DNA of 64,000 bases from positions 2,542,001 through 2,606,000 of the forward strand of contig NZ_JAGJBZ010000001.1 of the NCBI RefSeq assembly GCF_020010925.1, given 5' to 3'. This document shows, one piece after another, positions 37,512 to 45,845 of this stretch. Below the pieces are notes generated by a model, which was given only the letters and a program-made list of their open reading frames with translations, ran no database searches and was not told the DNA's origin. Position 1 is the first letter of the stretch. Each line of letters opens with the position of its first letter. A program made the translations under genes and the position numbers. The stretch comes from Streptomyces griseiscabiei. GTDB lineage: Bacteria > Actinomycetota > Actinomycetes > Streptomycetales > Streptomycetaceae.

Positions 37512-38378
37512 TTACTTGAGGCTGCCCATGAGGATTCCGCTGCGCCAGTACTTCTGGAGCGCGAACATGAAGACCGCGAGCGGAACGATGGACAACAGGG
37601 ACCCGGTGAGGACGAGGGTGTTCATGTCGCGGGCGGTCTGCGCCTGCTGGAGCCAGGAGTACAGCCCGAGGCTCACAGGGAACGTGCGCTCACCGGTGAG
37701 CATGAACAGGGGCAGGAAGAAGTTGTTCCAGATGTTGATGAATTCGAGCATGAAGATGGTGATGCCGCCGGTCCGCATCAGCCGCAGCGCGACCGACCAG
37801 AAGATCCGCAGCTCCCCGGCGCCGTCGAGACGGGCCGCTTCCATCAGTTCGGTGGGGACGGAGCTGTCCGCGTACACCTTGCCCAGGTAGACCCCGAACG
37901 GATTGATGAAGTACGGGATGAGTACCGACCAGATGGTGTTGGTCAGGCCGATCTGGGCGAAGACGAGGTACAGCGGGAAGGCCAGCAGGGTGCTCGGCAG
38001 CAGCGAGGCACCGACGATGACCGCGAAGAACGCGCCCCGGCCCCGGAAGTCGAACTTCGACAGCCCGTACCCGGCGGCGAGCGAGACCAGGGTGGAACCG
38101 GCCGCGCCGAGTGTGGAGTAGAGGATCGAGTTGCCGATCCAGCGGTTGAACACCCCGTCGTGGTAGGTCCAGATCTCCTGGACGTTGTCCGCCAGGTGGT
38201 TGGAGGAGAACCACAGTCCGAAGGTGGAGTACAGGTCCGTCTGGTTCTTGGTCGCGGAGACGATCAGGAACCACGTCGGGGCGAGTGAGTAGATCAGGAA
38301 GAGGACCAGCAGGCCGGTGGTGAGCGCCACCGCGCGGCGGGTGGGGCGCACGCCGCCCCCGGATACGGCAGCGCTCAT
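37512..38378 (-). CDS. Carbohydrate ABC transporter permease (MalG-type)
   Basis: A 288-residue permease with six helices and the EAA loop MEAARLDGAGELRIFWSVAL. The ending QKYWRSGILMGSLK is typical of MalG proteins. Its ATG overlaps the stop of the MalF-type gene by 4 nt. It forms the importer of the polysaccharide locus with the 38375 and 39377 genes. No ATPase gene is present. Confidence 0.92.
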   Translation of the reverse strand: MSAAVSGGGVRPTRRAVALTTGLLVLFLIYSLAPTWFLIVSATKNQTDLYSTFGLWFSSNHLADNVQEIWTYHDGVFNRWIGNSILYSTLGAAGSTLVSLAAGYGLSKFDFRGRGAFFAVIVGASLLPSTLLAFPLYLVFAQIGLTNTIWSVLIPYFINPFGVYLGKVYADSSVPTELMEAARLDGAGELRIFWSVALRLMRTGGITIFMLEFINIWNNFFLPLFMLTGERTFPVSLGLYSWLQQAQTARDMNTLVLTGSLLSIVPLAVFMFALQKYWRSGILMGSLK

Positions 38379-39328
38379 GACATCTTCCTGTTCGTGGCCC
38401 GGTAGAAGACGAAGGCGAGGATGCCGGTGACCACGGCCAGGACCAGCGACTCGGCGGCGGCGTACTGGTAGTCACCGGTCTTGAACGCCTTGTCGTAGAT
38501 CTCCATCATCGGAGTGAAGTCGGTGTTGATCGACTCCGGCGCGATCTGCCGCAGCAGCAGTGGTTCGGCGAACAGCTGCAGCCTCCCGATGAGGGAGAAC
38601 ATGCCGGTCAGCACCAGGATGCCGGTGATGTTGGGAATCTTGACCGACCAGGCGATCCGCCACTCCCTGGCCCCGTCCAGTCGGGCCGCCTCGTACAGCT
38701 CGCGGGGCAGCGCCTGTAGCGAGGCGGAGATCAGGATCATGTTGAAGCCGATCCCCTGCCAGGTCAGCAGATTGCCCAGGGAGAGGTAGGTGTTGAGGCC
38801 GCCGAAGAAGGTGATGTCCGTGCCGGCGCCGTGCGCGAGGTCGAGCAGCGGAGAGCCCGTCGGGCTGTAGAGGAACAGCCAGATCACGGTGGACACCACG
38901 GCGGGCACCACGTACGGGATGAGCAGCGCCGCGCGGAAGAACCGCACCGCACGGGCGGCCACCCCGTCCAGGAGCAGGGCGAGCAGCAGCGACAGGCCCA
39001 GCATCACCGTGATCTGAGCCGCTCCGAACAGCAGCGTGCGCAGCATGCTCGACCAGAAGGCGCCGTCGCCGAGGATGGAGGCGAAGTTGGAGAAGCCGGT
39101 GAAGACGACCCGGGTCGGGCCGAAGCCCAGCCCGCTGCTCTTCTTCTCCCTCAGGCTCTGGCTGAAGGCATAGCCGATCGGCACGACGTACGTGGCCAGG
39201 AAGCCGAGCAGGAAGGGCAGTGCGAACAGCAGTCCCTTGTGGGCTCCCCGGCTCCCGGCCCGGCGGGGGGAGGGCCGCCGGGCCGGGGAGTCGGTGGCGA
39301 CCTTGGGGGGTCGCGTCAGGGTGGACAC
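38375..39328 (-). CDS. Carbohydrate ABC transporter permease (MalF-type)
   Basis: A 317-residue permease: an arginine-rich N-terminus, then six helices. The EAA loop is YEAARLDGAREWRIAWSVKIPNITG. GTG start with GGAG upstream, 48 nt after the solute-binding protein gene. Confidence 0.92.
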   Translation of the reverse strand: MSTLTRPPKVATDSPARRPSPRRAGSRGAHKGLLFALPFLLGFLATYVVPIGYAFSQSLREKKSSGLGFGPTRVVFTGFSNFASILGDGAFWSSMLRTLLFGAAQITVMLGLSLLLALLLDGVAARAVRFFRAALLIPYVVPAVVSTVIWLFLYSPTGSPLLDLAHGAGTDITFFGGLNTYLSLGNLLTWQGIGFNMILISASLQALPRELYEAARLDGAREWRIAWSVKIPNITGILVLTGMFSLIGRLQLFAEPLLLRQIAPESINTDFTPMMEIYDKAFKTGDYQYAAAESLVLAVVTGILAFVFYRATNRKMS

Positions 39329-39376
39329 GGGTGTCTCCAGAGGTGGGTCCTACAGAGGCGGGGCCTACAGGGGAGG

Positions 39377-40705
39377 TCAGCTGCCGGCGACGGCCTTGAT
39401 GCCCTTGCGGTTGAGGTCGTCCACGGTCCACTTCTGCAGCGAGGTCAGCATGTCCTTGACCGTCAGCTGCTTCTTCATGACCTTGCCCCACTGCTTCTGC
39501 ATCTCGGAGTACATCGCCGCGTAGTTCGGCCCGTACTGCCACTGCTCGCCGACCCGCGAGGCCGCCGTGGTAATCACCTGCGCGCTGTCCGACTTCCCGT
39601 TGAACATCCCGGTCGGGATGATCTTGTCGACGTACGGCGAGACGTCCTTGACGGCGGGGAACAGGCCCGACTTGGAGTCCGGGTCGGTGAGCGCCGTCAG
39701 TGACTCCTTGCTGCTGCTCAGCCAGGCGGCGAACTCGGCGGCGCGGTCGGGGTACCTACAGCCCTTGAGGACGCCGGTGGTGTCGAAGTTACTGGAGGTC
39801 TGCGGCTTGGCGGTGTCGAAGGCCGGCGAGTCGGCGAGCTGCCACTTGCCCTTGGACTTGGGGAAGTTCGTGTCGTAGATCGGCAGCTGCCAGGTCGAGC
39901 TGGTCATCGCGATGGTCTTGCCGAGGTCCCAGGTCTTGAAGACACCCGGGTCGGCGTACGACGCGTTGGAGGCGAGGTCGTTGTCGACGAGCTGCTGGAC
40001 GATGTCACCGGCCTTGAGCGCCTCGGGAGAGGCGAAGTCGATGACCCAGTGGTCGCCGTCCACCTTGTACCACTGCGCGCCGGCCTCCCAGGACAGGTCG
40101 ACGAGCGAGCTCGGGTCCTCGCCCGCCATGTTGTAGATCTTGACGTCCTTGTCCTTCTCCTGGACCTTCTTGCCCGCGGCGATCAGGTCGTCCCAGGTCT
40201 TCGGGGCCTCGATCCCGTACTTCTGGAACAGGTCCGCGCGGTAGGCGGTGAACAGCGGCGCCGACCCCATCGGAATGCCGAAGGTGGTGCCTCCGGGGCT
40301 GACCGCGTTCCACGCGGCGACCGTGTACGCGTCCTTGTGCTTGGCCGCGACCTCGCTGATGTCGGTCAGCAGTCCGTCGGCGGCGAAGCTCGCCAGGTTC
40401 ATCCCGTCCATCTTGGACAGACAGGGCGCGGTGCCCGCGTTCACCGCGGCCCGCAGCTTCTGGTAAGCGGTGTCACCCGCAGCGTTGACGAACTTGATCT
40501 GCGTCTCGGGGTGCTTCTTGTTCCACACCTCGGCCTGCGCCTCGATGCCGTCCGTCCAGCTCCAGAACTCCAGCGTGACGTTGCCCTTCGTGGCCGCCGA
40601 GGCGTCGGTGCCGGAGTCGTCAGAGCAGGCGGTCAGCAGCAGCGAGAGAGAAGCGGCGGCGGCCACCGAGACAAGGACCCTGGGGCGCATACCGGACTTG
40701 GACAT
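39377..40705 (-). CDS. Extracellular sugar-binding lipoprotein of the polysaccharide locus
   Basis: A 442-residue solute-binding protein. The Sec signal SVAAAASLSLLLTACSDD has a lipobox (LTAC). The binding domain opens VTLEFWSWTDGIEAQAEVW; GTTFGIPMGSAPLFTAYRADLFQKYG is the usual ligand-cleft region. The ATG at 40705 follows GGAGG. A GTAATCGTTTGT operator lies 100 bp upstream and is shared in type with two others in this locus, implying LacI control. The ligand is probably an oligosaccharide released by the exported lyase-like proteins. Confidence 0.92.
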   Translation of the reverse strand: MSKSGMRPRVLVSVAAAASLSLLLTACSDDSGTDASAATKGNVTLEFWSWTDGIEAQAEVWNKKHPETQIKFVNAAGDTAYQKLRAAVNAGTAPCLSKMDGMNLASFAADGLLTDISEVAAKHKDAYTVAAWNAVSPGGTTFGIPMGSAPLFTAYRADLFQKYGIEAPKTWDDLIAAGKKVQEKDKDVKIYNMAGEDPSSLVDLSWEAGAQWYKVDGDHWVIDFASPEALKAGDIVQQLVDNDLASNASYADPGVFKTWDLGKTIAMTSSTWQLPIYDTNFPKSKGKWQLADSPAFDTAKPQTSSNFDTTGVLKGCRYPDRAAEFAAWLSSSKESLTALTDPDSKSGLFPAVKDVSPYVDKIIPTGMFNGKSDSAQVITTAASRVGEQWQYGPNYAAMYSEMQKQWGKVMKKQLTVKDMLTSLQKWTVDDLNRKGIKAVAGS

Positions 40706-40804
40706 CGGTCCTCCACGAAAGGAATGGGACGGCGCCTGCACGTGGGGGAACGGCGCGGTCAGGGCGACGCGAGGGGAGAGAAACGGGTACTGCGCGGCGA
40801 GGCA

Positions 40805-40816
40805 GTAATCGTTTGT
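40805..40816. promoter_or_regulatory. LacI-type operator, importer side
   Basis: GTAATCGTTTGT matches the palindrome at 44205 in 11 of 12 positions. It sits 100 bp upstream of the solute-binding protein start. Confidence 0.65.
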
Positions 40817-41016
40817 TGTCGTGGACGGTACGACCGAGGGAGCCAGATCCACAAGAGGTGGCGCCGGATTGTTTCGCTCGACTTTCCAGAACGTTACCTG
40901 TCGATGCGCCTGACCATGGACGTTCGCGCCATCGCGGGGCAGGTGGGTGGACTCTCTGTGACGTACCTGTGTCGCAGAGCTGGTCATTGACCGGGTTCTC
41001 TGGGGCTTCTAGCGTG

Positions 41017-41028
41017 GAATACGTTTAC
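41017..41028. promoter_or_regulatory. LacI-type operator, dehydrogenase side
   Basis: GAATACGTTTAC reads GTAAACGTATTC on the other strand, fitting the GTAAWCGWTTAC pattern except near one end. It lies 55 bp upstream of the dehydrogenase ATG. Confidence 0.65.
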
Positions 41029-41082
41029 TGTGACGCTCAGGCTTGTCGCCGGCCGATCCCGGCGCCCCTCCCCAGGAGCAGC

Positions 41083-42096
41083 ATGCATACGTCAGTGCCG
41101 CCGTTCGCCCTCTTCGCCATGAATCCGGTACATCTGCCCGAACTCTTCCCGCCTCCGCTGCTGACCCGCCTCCAGCAACTGGCGCGGGTCGACCTCACGC
41201 TCGTCGCCCAGGACTTCTCCGATCCCGCCGTGGCCGAGGCCCTGGGCCGCGCCGAGGTACTGGTCACCGGCTGGGGCTGCCCGCACCTCGGCGCGGAGGT
41301 ACTGGCGGCGGCGCCGCGACTGCGCGCCGTCATGCACGCCGGCGGCAGCGTCCGCCACCTCGTGGGTGAGCCGTTCTGGGAGCGCGGTCTCACCCTCTCC
41401 AGCGCGGTGCGGGCCAACGCCCTGCCCGTGGCCGAGTACACGCTCGCCGCGATCCTGCTGGCCGGCAAGGACGCCTTCGGGCTGCGCGAACGCTTCCGGG
41501 CCGAGCACGTCTACCCCGCTGCGACGGAGTACGTGACGGTCGGCAACCTCGGCCGCCGGGTCGGTCTGATCGGCGCCTCCCGGGTGGGCCGCCGGGTCCT
41601 GGAACTGCTGCGGCCCTTCGAGCTGTCGGTGAGCCTCCACGACCCCTACGTCGACGCCGCCCAGGCCGCGGAACTGGGCGCGGTCCCGCTGGGCCTCGAC
41701 GAGTTGCTGCGCACCAGTGACATCGTCAGCGTGCACGCCCCCGACACCCCGCAGACCCATCACATGCTCAACCGCGAGCGGCTGGCGCTCATCCCCGACG
41801 GCGGCGTCCTCATCAACACCTCACGGGGCGCCCTCGTCGACCACACCGCGCTCACCGAGGAACTGGTGAACGGCCGGCTCAGCGCGATCCTGGACGTCAC
41901 CGACCCCGAGCCGCTGCCCGCGGACTCCCCGCTCTACCGCCTTCCGAACGTGTTCCTCACGCCGCACATCGCCGGCTCCCTCGGCAACGAACTGGCCCGC
42001 CTCGGCGGCACGGTGGTGACGGAACTGGAACGCCTGACGACGGGGCTGCCGCCTGCCCACCCGGTCCACCGGGCCGAACTGGCGATCAGCGCCTGA
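41083..42096 (+). CDS. D-isomer-specific 2-hydroxyacid dehydrogenase
   Basis: A 337-residue NAD-dependent dehydrogenase. The nucleotide-binding loop is VGLIGASRVGRRVLELL. The substrate/catalytic residues are Arg in LINTSRGALVDH, Glu in DVTDPEPLPADSPL and His in VFLTPHIAGS. The ATG at 41083 has AGGAG upstream. It heads the divergent arm of the polysaccharide locus behind a LacI-type operator. Such enzymes can reduce or oxidise 2-keto acids formed from uronic acids or aldonates; the true substrate is unknown. Confidence 0.9.
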   Translation: MHTSVPPFALFAMNPVHLPELFPPPLLTRLQQLARVDLTLVAQDFSDPAVAEALGRAEVLVTGWGCPHLGAEVLAAAPRLRAVMHAGGSVRHLVGEPFWERGLTLSSAVRANALPVAEYTLAAILLAGKDAFGLRERFRAEHVYPAATEYVTVGNLGRRVGLIGASRVGRRVLELLRPFELSVSLHDPYVDAAQAAELGAVPLGLDELLRTSDIVSVHAPDTPQTHHMLNRERLALIPDGGVLINTSRGALVDHTALTEELVNGRLSAILDVTDPEPLPADSPLYRLPNVFLTPHIAGSLGNELARLGGTVVTELERLTTGLPPAHPVHRAELAISA

Positions 42097-42213
42097 GGAC
42101 TTCGACGCCCACCCGCCGGCCGAGGACGCCGCCCGCCCGCCCGGGCTCCCGCAACGCCGATCCCGTCGCACCCCACCCCACCCCAGCCCGTCCCTCTTCC
42201 CTCGGAGACACCC

Positions 42214-44178
42214 TTGAACACCATTCAGGCCGGACCGGTCCACCCCTCCCCACGTGCCGTCTCACCCCTGCGTCCCGCCTCCGCGGCCCGCATCGAGGGC
42301 GGCTTCTGGGCCGAACGTCGCCGGGTCAACGCCCGGATCTCCCTCGCCGAGGGCCCGGGGCGGCTGGAGCAGGCCGGCAACCTGGCCAACTTCCGTGCCG
42401 CCGCGGCCCCGCGCACCGACGGCGCGGACACCCCGTCCGGCACCGGCTTCTCCGGCGACTTCCAGTTCCAGGACTCCGACGTCTACAAGTGGCTGGAAGC
42501 CGCCTGCTGGCAGCTCGCGGACACTCCCGACGAGACACTCGCCACCGAGGTCGAAGCCATCGTCGAGCTGATCGCCGCCGCCCAGCGCGAGGACGGCTAC
42601 CTCCAGACGTACTACCAGCTCGGCGGCGGCATTCCCTGGACCGAGCCGGGCTGGGGACACGAGCTGTACTGCGCGGGACATCTGATCCAGGCCGCCGTGG
42701 CGCACCACCGGGCCACCGGTTCCGACCGGCTGCTCGCCGTGGCCCGCCGGCTCGCGGACCACATCGACTCCGTCTTCGGCCCTGGCAAGCAGGTGGACAC
42801 CGTCTGTGGCCATCCCGAGGTGGAGACCGCCCTCGTCGAACTCCACCGGACGACCGACGAGAAGCGGTACCTGGACCTCGCCCGCTACTTCCTGGAACGC
42901 CGCGGTCACGGCACCCTCTCCTCCGGCGCCGACCGGGGCCACGACCGCGACCCGGGGCCCGAGTACTGGCAGGACCACACGCCGGTCCGCGCGGCGGACG
43001 AGGTCACCGGCCACGCCGTACGCCAGCTCTACCTCCTCGCCGGAGCCGCCGACCTGGCCGCGGAGACCGGCGACACGGAACTCCGCACGGCGCTGGAGCG
43101 GCTGTGGCGGGACATGGTCACGACCAAGACCTACCTCACCGGCGCCGTCGGCTCCCGGCACGACTGGGAGGCCTTCGGCGACGCCCACGAACTGCCGGCC
43201 GACCGCGCCTACGCCGAGACCTGCGCCGCCATCGCCTCCGTCCACTTCTCCTGGCGCATGGCCCTGCTCACCGGCGAGGCCCGCTACTCCGACCTCGTCG
43301 AGCGCACCCTGTTCAACGGCTTCCTGGCCGGCGCCGGTCTCGACGGCCGCACCTGGCTGTACGTCAACCCGCTTCATCGGCGGGCCCGTTCACACGAACG
43401 CCCCGGCGACCAGACCGCCCACCGCACCCCCTGGTTCCGCTGCGCGTGCTGCCCGCCCAACGTCATGCGCCTGCTCGCCGGGCTCCCGCACTACCTGGCC
43501 ACAGCCGACGACAGCGGTCTGCAACTGCACCAGTACGCCACGGGCGTCTACGGCGGCGACGGCCTCACCGTACGGGTGACGACGGAGTATCCGTGGGAGG
43601 GCACGGTGACCGTCACCGTGGACGAGGCTCCCACCGCCCTGCCGCGCACGCTCTCCCTACGCCTGCCGGCGTGGTGCGCCGACCACACCCTGACCGTGAA
43701 CGGCACCACCGTCGAAGACGGGGCCGACTCCGGCTGGCTGCGCATCACCCGCGCGTTCACCCCCGGCGACACCGTCCGCCTCGACCTCGCGATGCCGGCC
43801 CGGCTCACCGTCCCTTCCTCACGCGTCGACGCCGTCCGGGGCTGCGCCGCCGTCGAACGCGGTCCGCTGGTCTACTGCCTGGAGCAGACCGACCAACCGG
43901 GGCGCCTGGACCCGGACACGATCGCTGTGCCGCCGGACACGCCACTGACCGTGCGCAGCCGCCCCGAACTGCTCGGCGGGGTGCGAACGGTGAGCGTCGC
44001 GGGGAACCGGCTCCGCGCCGACGATACGTCCGGCGACTGGCCCTACCTGCCGTACACGTCGGCGACTTCCGGCGAACCCCACGAGAGCGTCGAGCTGACG
44101 GCGGTGCCGTACTACGCCTGGGCCAACCGCGAGCCGGGCGCCATGCGGGTCTGGCTGCCGCTGGCCGCCCGCGGGTAG
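42214..44178 (+). CDS. GH127 beta-L-arabinofuranosidase-like enzyme (DUF1680 group)
   Basis: A 654-residue (alpha/alpha)6-barrel enzyme. The GH127 metal site is visible: Glu335 and Cys337 in RAYAETCAAIAS, with Cys412 and Cys413 in RCACCPPNVMRL. By analogy with Bifidobacterium HypBA1, Cys412 would be the nucleophile, and Glu335, Cys337 and Cys413 zinc ligands. GFWAERRRVN, FQDSDVYKWLEAACW and SGDFQFQD are also family hallmarks. No signal peptide, so it acts on imported sugars. The start is TTG with CGGAG upstream. It pairs with the GH43 gene across the divergent promoter, pointing to arabinose-decorated glycans. Confidence 0.92.
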   Translation: MNTIQAGPVHPSPRAVSPLRPASAARIEGGFWAERRRVNARISLAEGPGRLEQAGNLANFRAAAAPRTDGADTPSGTGFSGDFQFQDSDVYKWLEAACWQLADTPDETLATEVEAIVELIAAAQREDGYLQTYYQLGGGIPWTEPGWGHELYCAGHLIQAAVAHHRATGSDRLLAVARRLADHIDSVFGPGKQVDTVCGHPEVETALVELHRTTDEKRYLDLARYFLERRGHGTLSSGADRGHDRDPGPEYWQDHTPVRAADEVTGHAVRQLYLLAGAADLAAETGDTELRTALERLWRDMVTTKTYLTGAVGSRHDWEAFGDAHELPADRAYAETCAAIASVHFSWRMALLTGEARYSDLVERTLFNGFLAGAGLDGRTWLYVNPLHRRARSHERPGDQTAHRTPWFRCACCPPNVMRLLAGLPHYLATADDSGLQLHQYATGVYGGDGLTVRVTTEYPWEGTVTVTVDEAPTALPRTLSLRLPAWCADHTLTVNGTTVEDGADSGWLRITRAFTPGDTVRLDLAMPARLTVPSSRVDAVRGCAAVERGPLVYCLEQTDQPGRLDPDTIAVPPDTPLTVRSRPELLGGVRTVSVAGNRLRADDTSGDWPYLPYTSATSGEPHESVELTAVPYYAWANREPGAMRVWLPLAARG

Positions 44179-44204
44179 ACGTCGGCGCGGTCAACATGCC
44201 CGCA

Positions 44205-44216
44205 GTAATCGTTTAC
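44205..44216. promoter_or_regulatory. LacI-type operator upstream of the LacI gene
   Basis: GTAATCGTTTAC is a palindrome of the LacI class, 67 bp before the regulator's GTG start, suggesting autoregulation and the consensus GTAAWCGWTTAC. Confidence 0.7.
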
Positions 44217-44282
44217 CAAGATTCGGGAACCGGTCGCACCCTTCTGTGTCCGCGAGGATGCTCAGTGCAGTAACGTCAAGGT

Positions 44283-45401
44283 GTGACAGCGAACGGAAAC
44301 GGTTCTCCCCCAACGCCCGCCTCCCAGGCTTCTAGGCGTCGGCGCAAGAACCAGGCAGGTGAAGAGCGCCCCAGCACGATTCGCGATGTCGCCGAACGGG
44401 CGGGGGTGTCGGTAGCAACCGTTTCCAGGGCCCTGGCCGGCAACTATCCCGTGTCGGCCGCCACCCGGGAGCGCATCATGGCTGCCGTGGAGTCGCTGCA
44501 CTACGTGGTGAACGTCCACGCCAAAGCCCTCTCCGGTCGGGTGGCCGGTCCCGTCGCACTGGTCCTGCGGGACATCACCGGGCCGTCGCTGGCCCATGTC
44601 GCCGCCGGGGTCGAGCAGGAGGCGGCCCTGCGGGGCCGGCTGAGCCTGGTCTGCGCCACTCACGGAGACACTGCCCGCGAGGACGACCTGGTGCAGTTGA
44701 TGCGCGAGCAGCACGCGGCCGCGGTGGTCCTCGTCGGCGGGGCAGTGCAGGACGAGGTCTACTTCCAGCGCATGACCGAGTACGCGCGCGCCCTGGACGC
44801 CGCCGGGTCACGTCTGGTCCTGGTCGGCCGCCCGCCCCTGCCCGGGCATCACCCAGTCACCGTCGTGGACTACGACAACCGCGGAGGCGCCTTCCAGGCC
44901 GCAGACCATCTGTTCGTCCAAGGCCACCGGCGCGTCCTCTTCCTGGGCGGCGACCCACAACTCAGTACGGGGGCGCAACGGAGGGAGGGCTACCTCCACG
45001 CCCTGCGCGCGCACGGCGTGGAGTACGCGGAAGAACTGGACGTCCCCGGTCCGTACACCCGCGTCTCCGGCTACCAGCGCACGAGGGACGCGCTGAAGGC
45101 GGGGGTCGATTTCACGGGCGTCCTCGCGGGGACGGACATGGTGGCCCTCGGTGCGTTGGCCGCGCTCCGCGACGCCGGCCTGAACGTCCCCCGGGACATC
45201 TCCCTGGTGGGCTTCGACGACGTCCCCTTCGCCTCGGACCTGACCCCGTCGCTCACGTCGGTCCGGGTGCCGTACGAGGATCTCGGCAGAACAGCGGTCC
45301 GGCTCGCCCTGGAGCACAGCGAACGCATCAGCGGCGACGACCATGTCGTCCTCAGTACGCAACTGGTGATCCGTCAGTCCGTACGCCGCCCCCGTCCGTA
45401 A
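44283..45401 (+). CDS. LacI-family repressor of the polysaccharide locus
   Basis: A 372-residue regulator. After a lysine/arginine-rich tail, the helix-turn-helix is TIRDVAERAGVSVATVSRAL (about residues 37-56), with the hinge VVNVHAKALSGRVAGPVALV and an effector domain ending ISLVGFDDVPFASDLTPSLT. GTG start. Three like operators in the locus, one before this gene, make it the likely controller of both arms. The effector is unknown. Confidence 0.92.
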   Translation: MTANGNGSPPTPASQASRRRRKNQAGEERPSTIRDVAERAGVSVATVSRALAGNYPVSAATRERIMAAVESLHYVVNVHAKALSGRVAGPVALVLRDITGPSLAHVAAGVEQEAALRGRLSLVCATHGDTAREDDLVQLMREQHAAAVVLVGGAVQDEVYFQRMTEYARALDAAGSRLVLVGRPPLPGHHPVTVVDYDNRGGAFQAADHLFVQGHRRVLFLGGDPQLSTGAQRREGYLHALRAHGVEYAEELDVPGPYTRVSGYQRTRDALKAGVDFTGVLAGTDMVALGALAALRDAGLNVPRDISLVGFDDVPFASDLTPSLTSVRVPYEDLGRTAVRLALEHSERISGDDHVVLSTQLVIRQSVRRPRP

Positions 45402-45845
45402 GGCCGTTGAGACTCCTCGTCCGTTCGGTCGGGAACCCTGGACGGCGGGAACAACTCCGCAGATCCCGCCCTGGGTCACTCCGCCCCCGCCAGGGCAATA
45501 TCACCCAGTCCCGCAGTCCTCTTGGCAACCTCCCACTTCGTTCATACCGACTTCCACTCCAGAAAGAGGCCCGCAGCGGTGTACTCCCGCAGCCCGGACC
45601 ACCACCCATCCACAATAGCGAGGGCAACGACCAACGCAGCACTTCGTGCGCAAGTCGCAGCCGGGGCGAGTGCAAACCCTCCGTCAACGCATTGGGTGCC
45701 CGTGTCTCCAGCCTGCCGGTGGCCCTTCGTCCTCTCACCCGGCGGAGGAGTTGGACAGCACGCGACGCAGACGCCCGGCGCACCCTGTCGTGAGCGCGCC
45801 GGGCGTCTATCCCCCGTTTGACCGTAGACGAGAAACTACTTGACG
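45402..45845. other. Gap between the polysaccharide locus and the GH10 gene
   Basis: 444 bp between convergent genes. Besides the terminator at 45769-45808 I see no gene or motif. Confidence 0.5.
45769..45808. terminator. 13-bp perfect hairpin terminator after GH10
   Basis: AGACGCCCGGCGC (45769-45781) and its complement (45796-45808), 14-nt loop, about 40 nt beyond the GH10 stop. Confidence 0.8.

Larger units (their letters stand above)
40706..41082. other. Divergent control region of the polysaccharide locus
   Basis: These 377 bp separate the importer operon (minus) from the dehydrogenase/GH127 operon (plus). The region carries two copies of a LacI-type operator, one near each gene, and no coding sequence. 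Confidence 0.7.
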
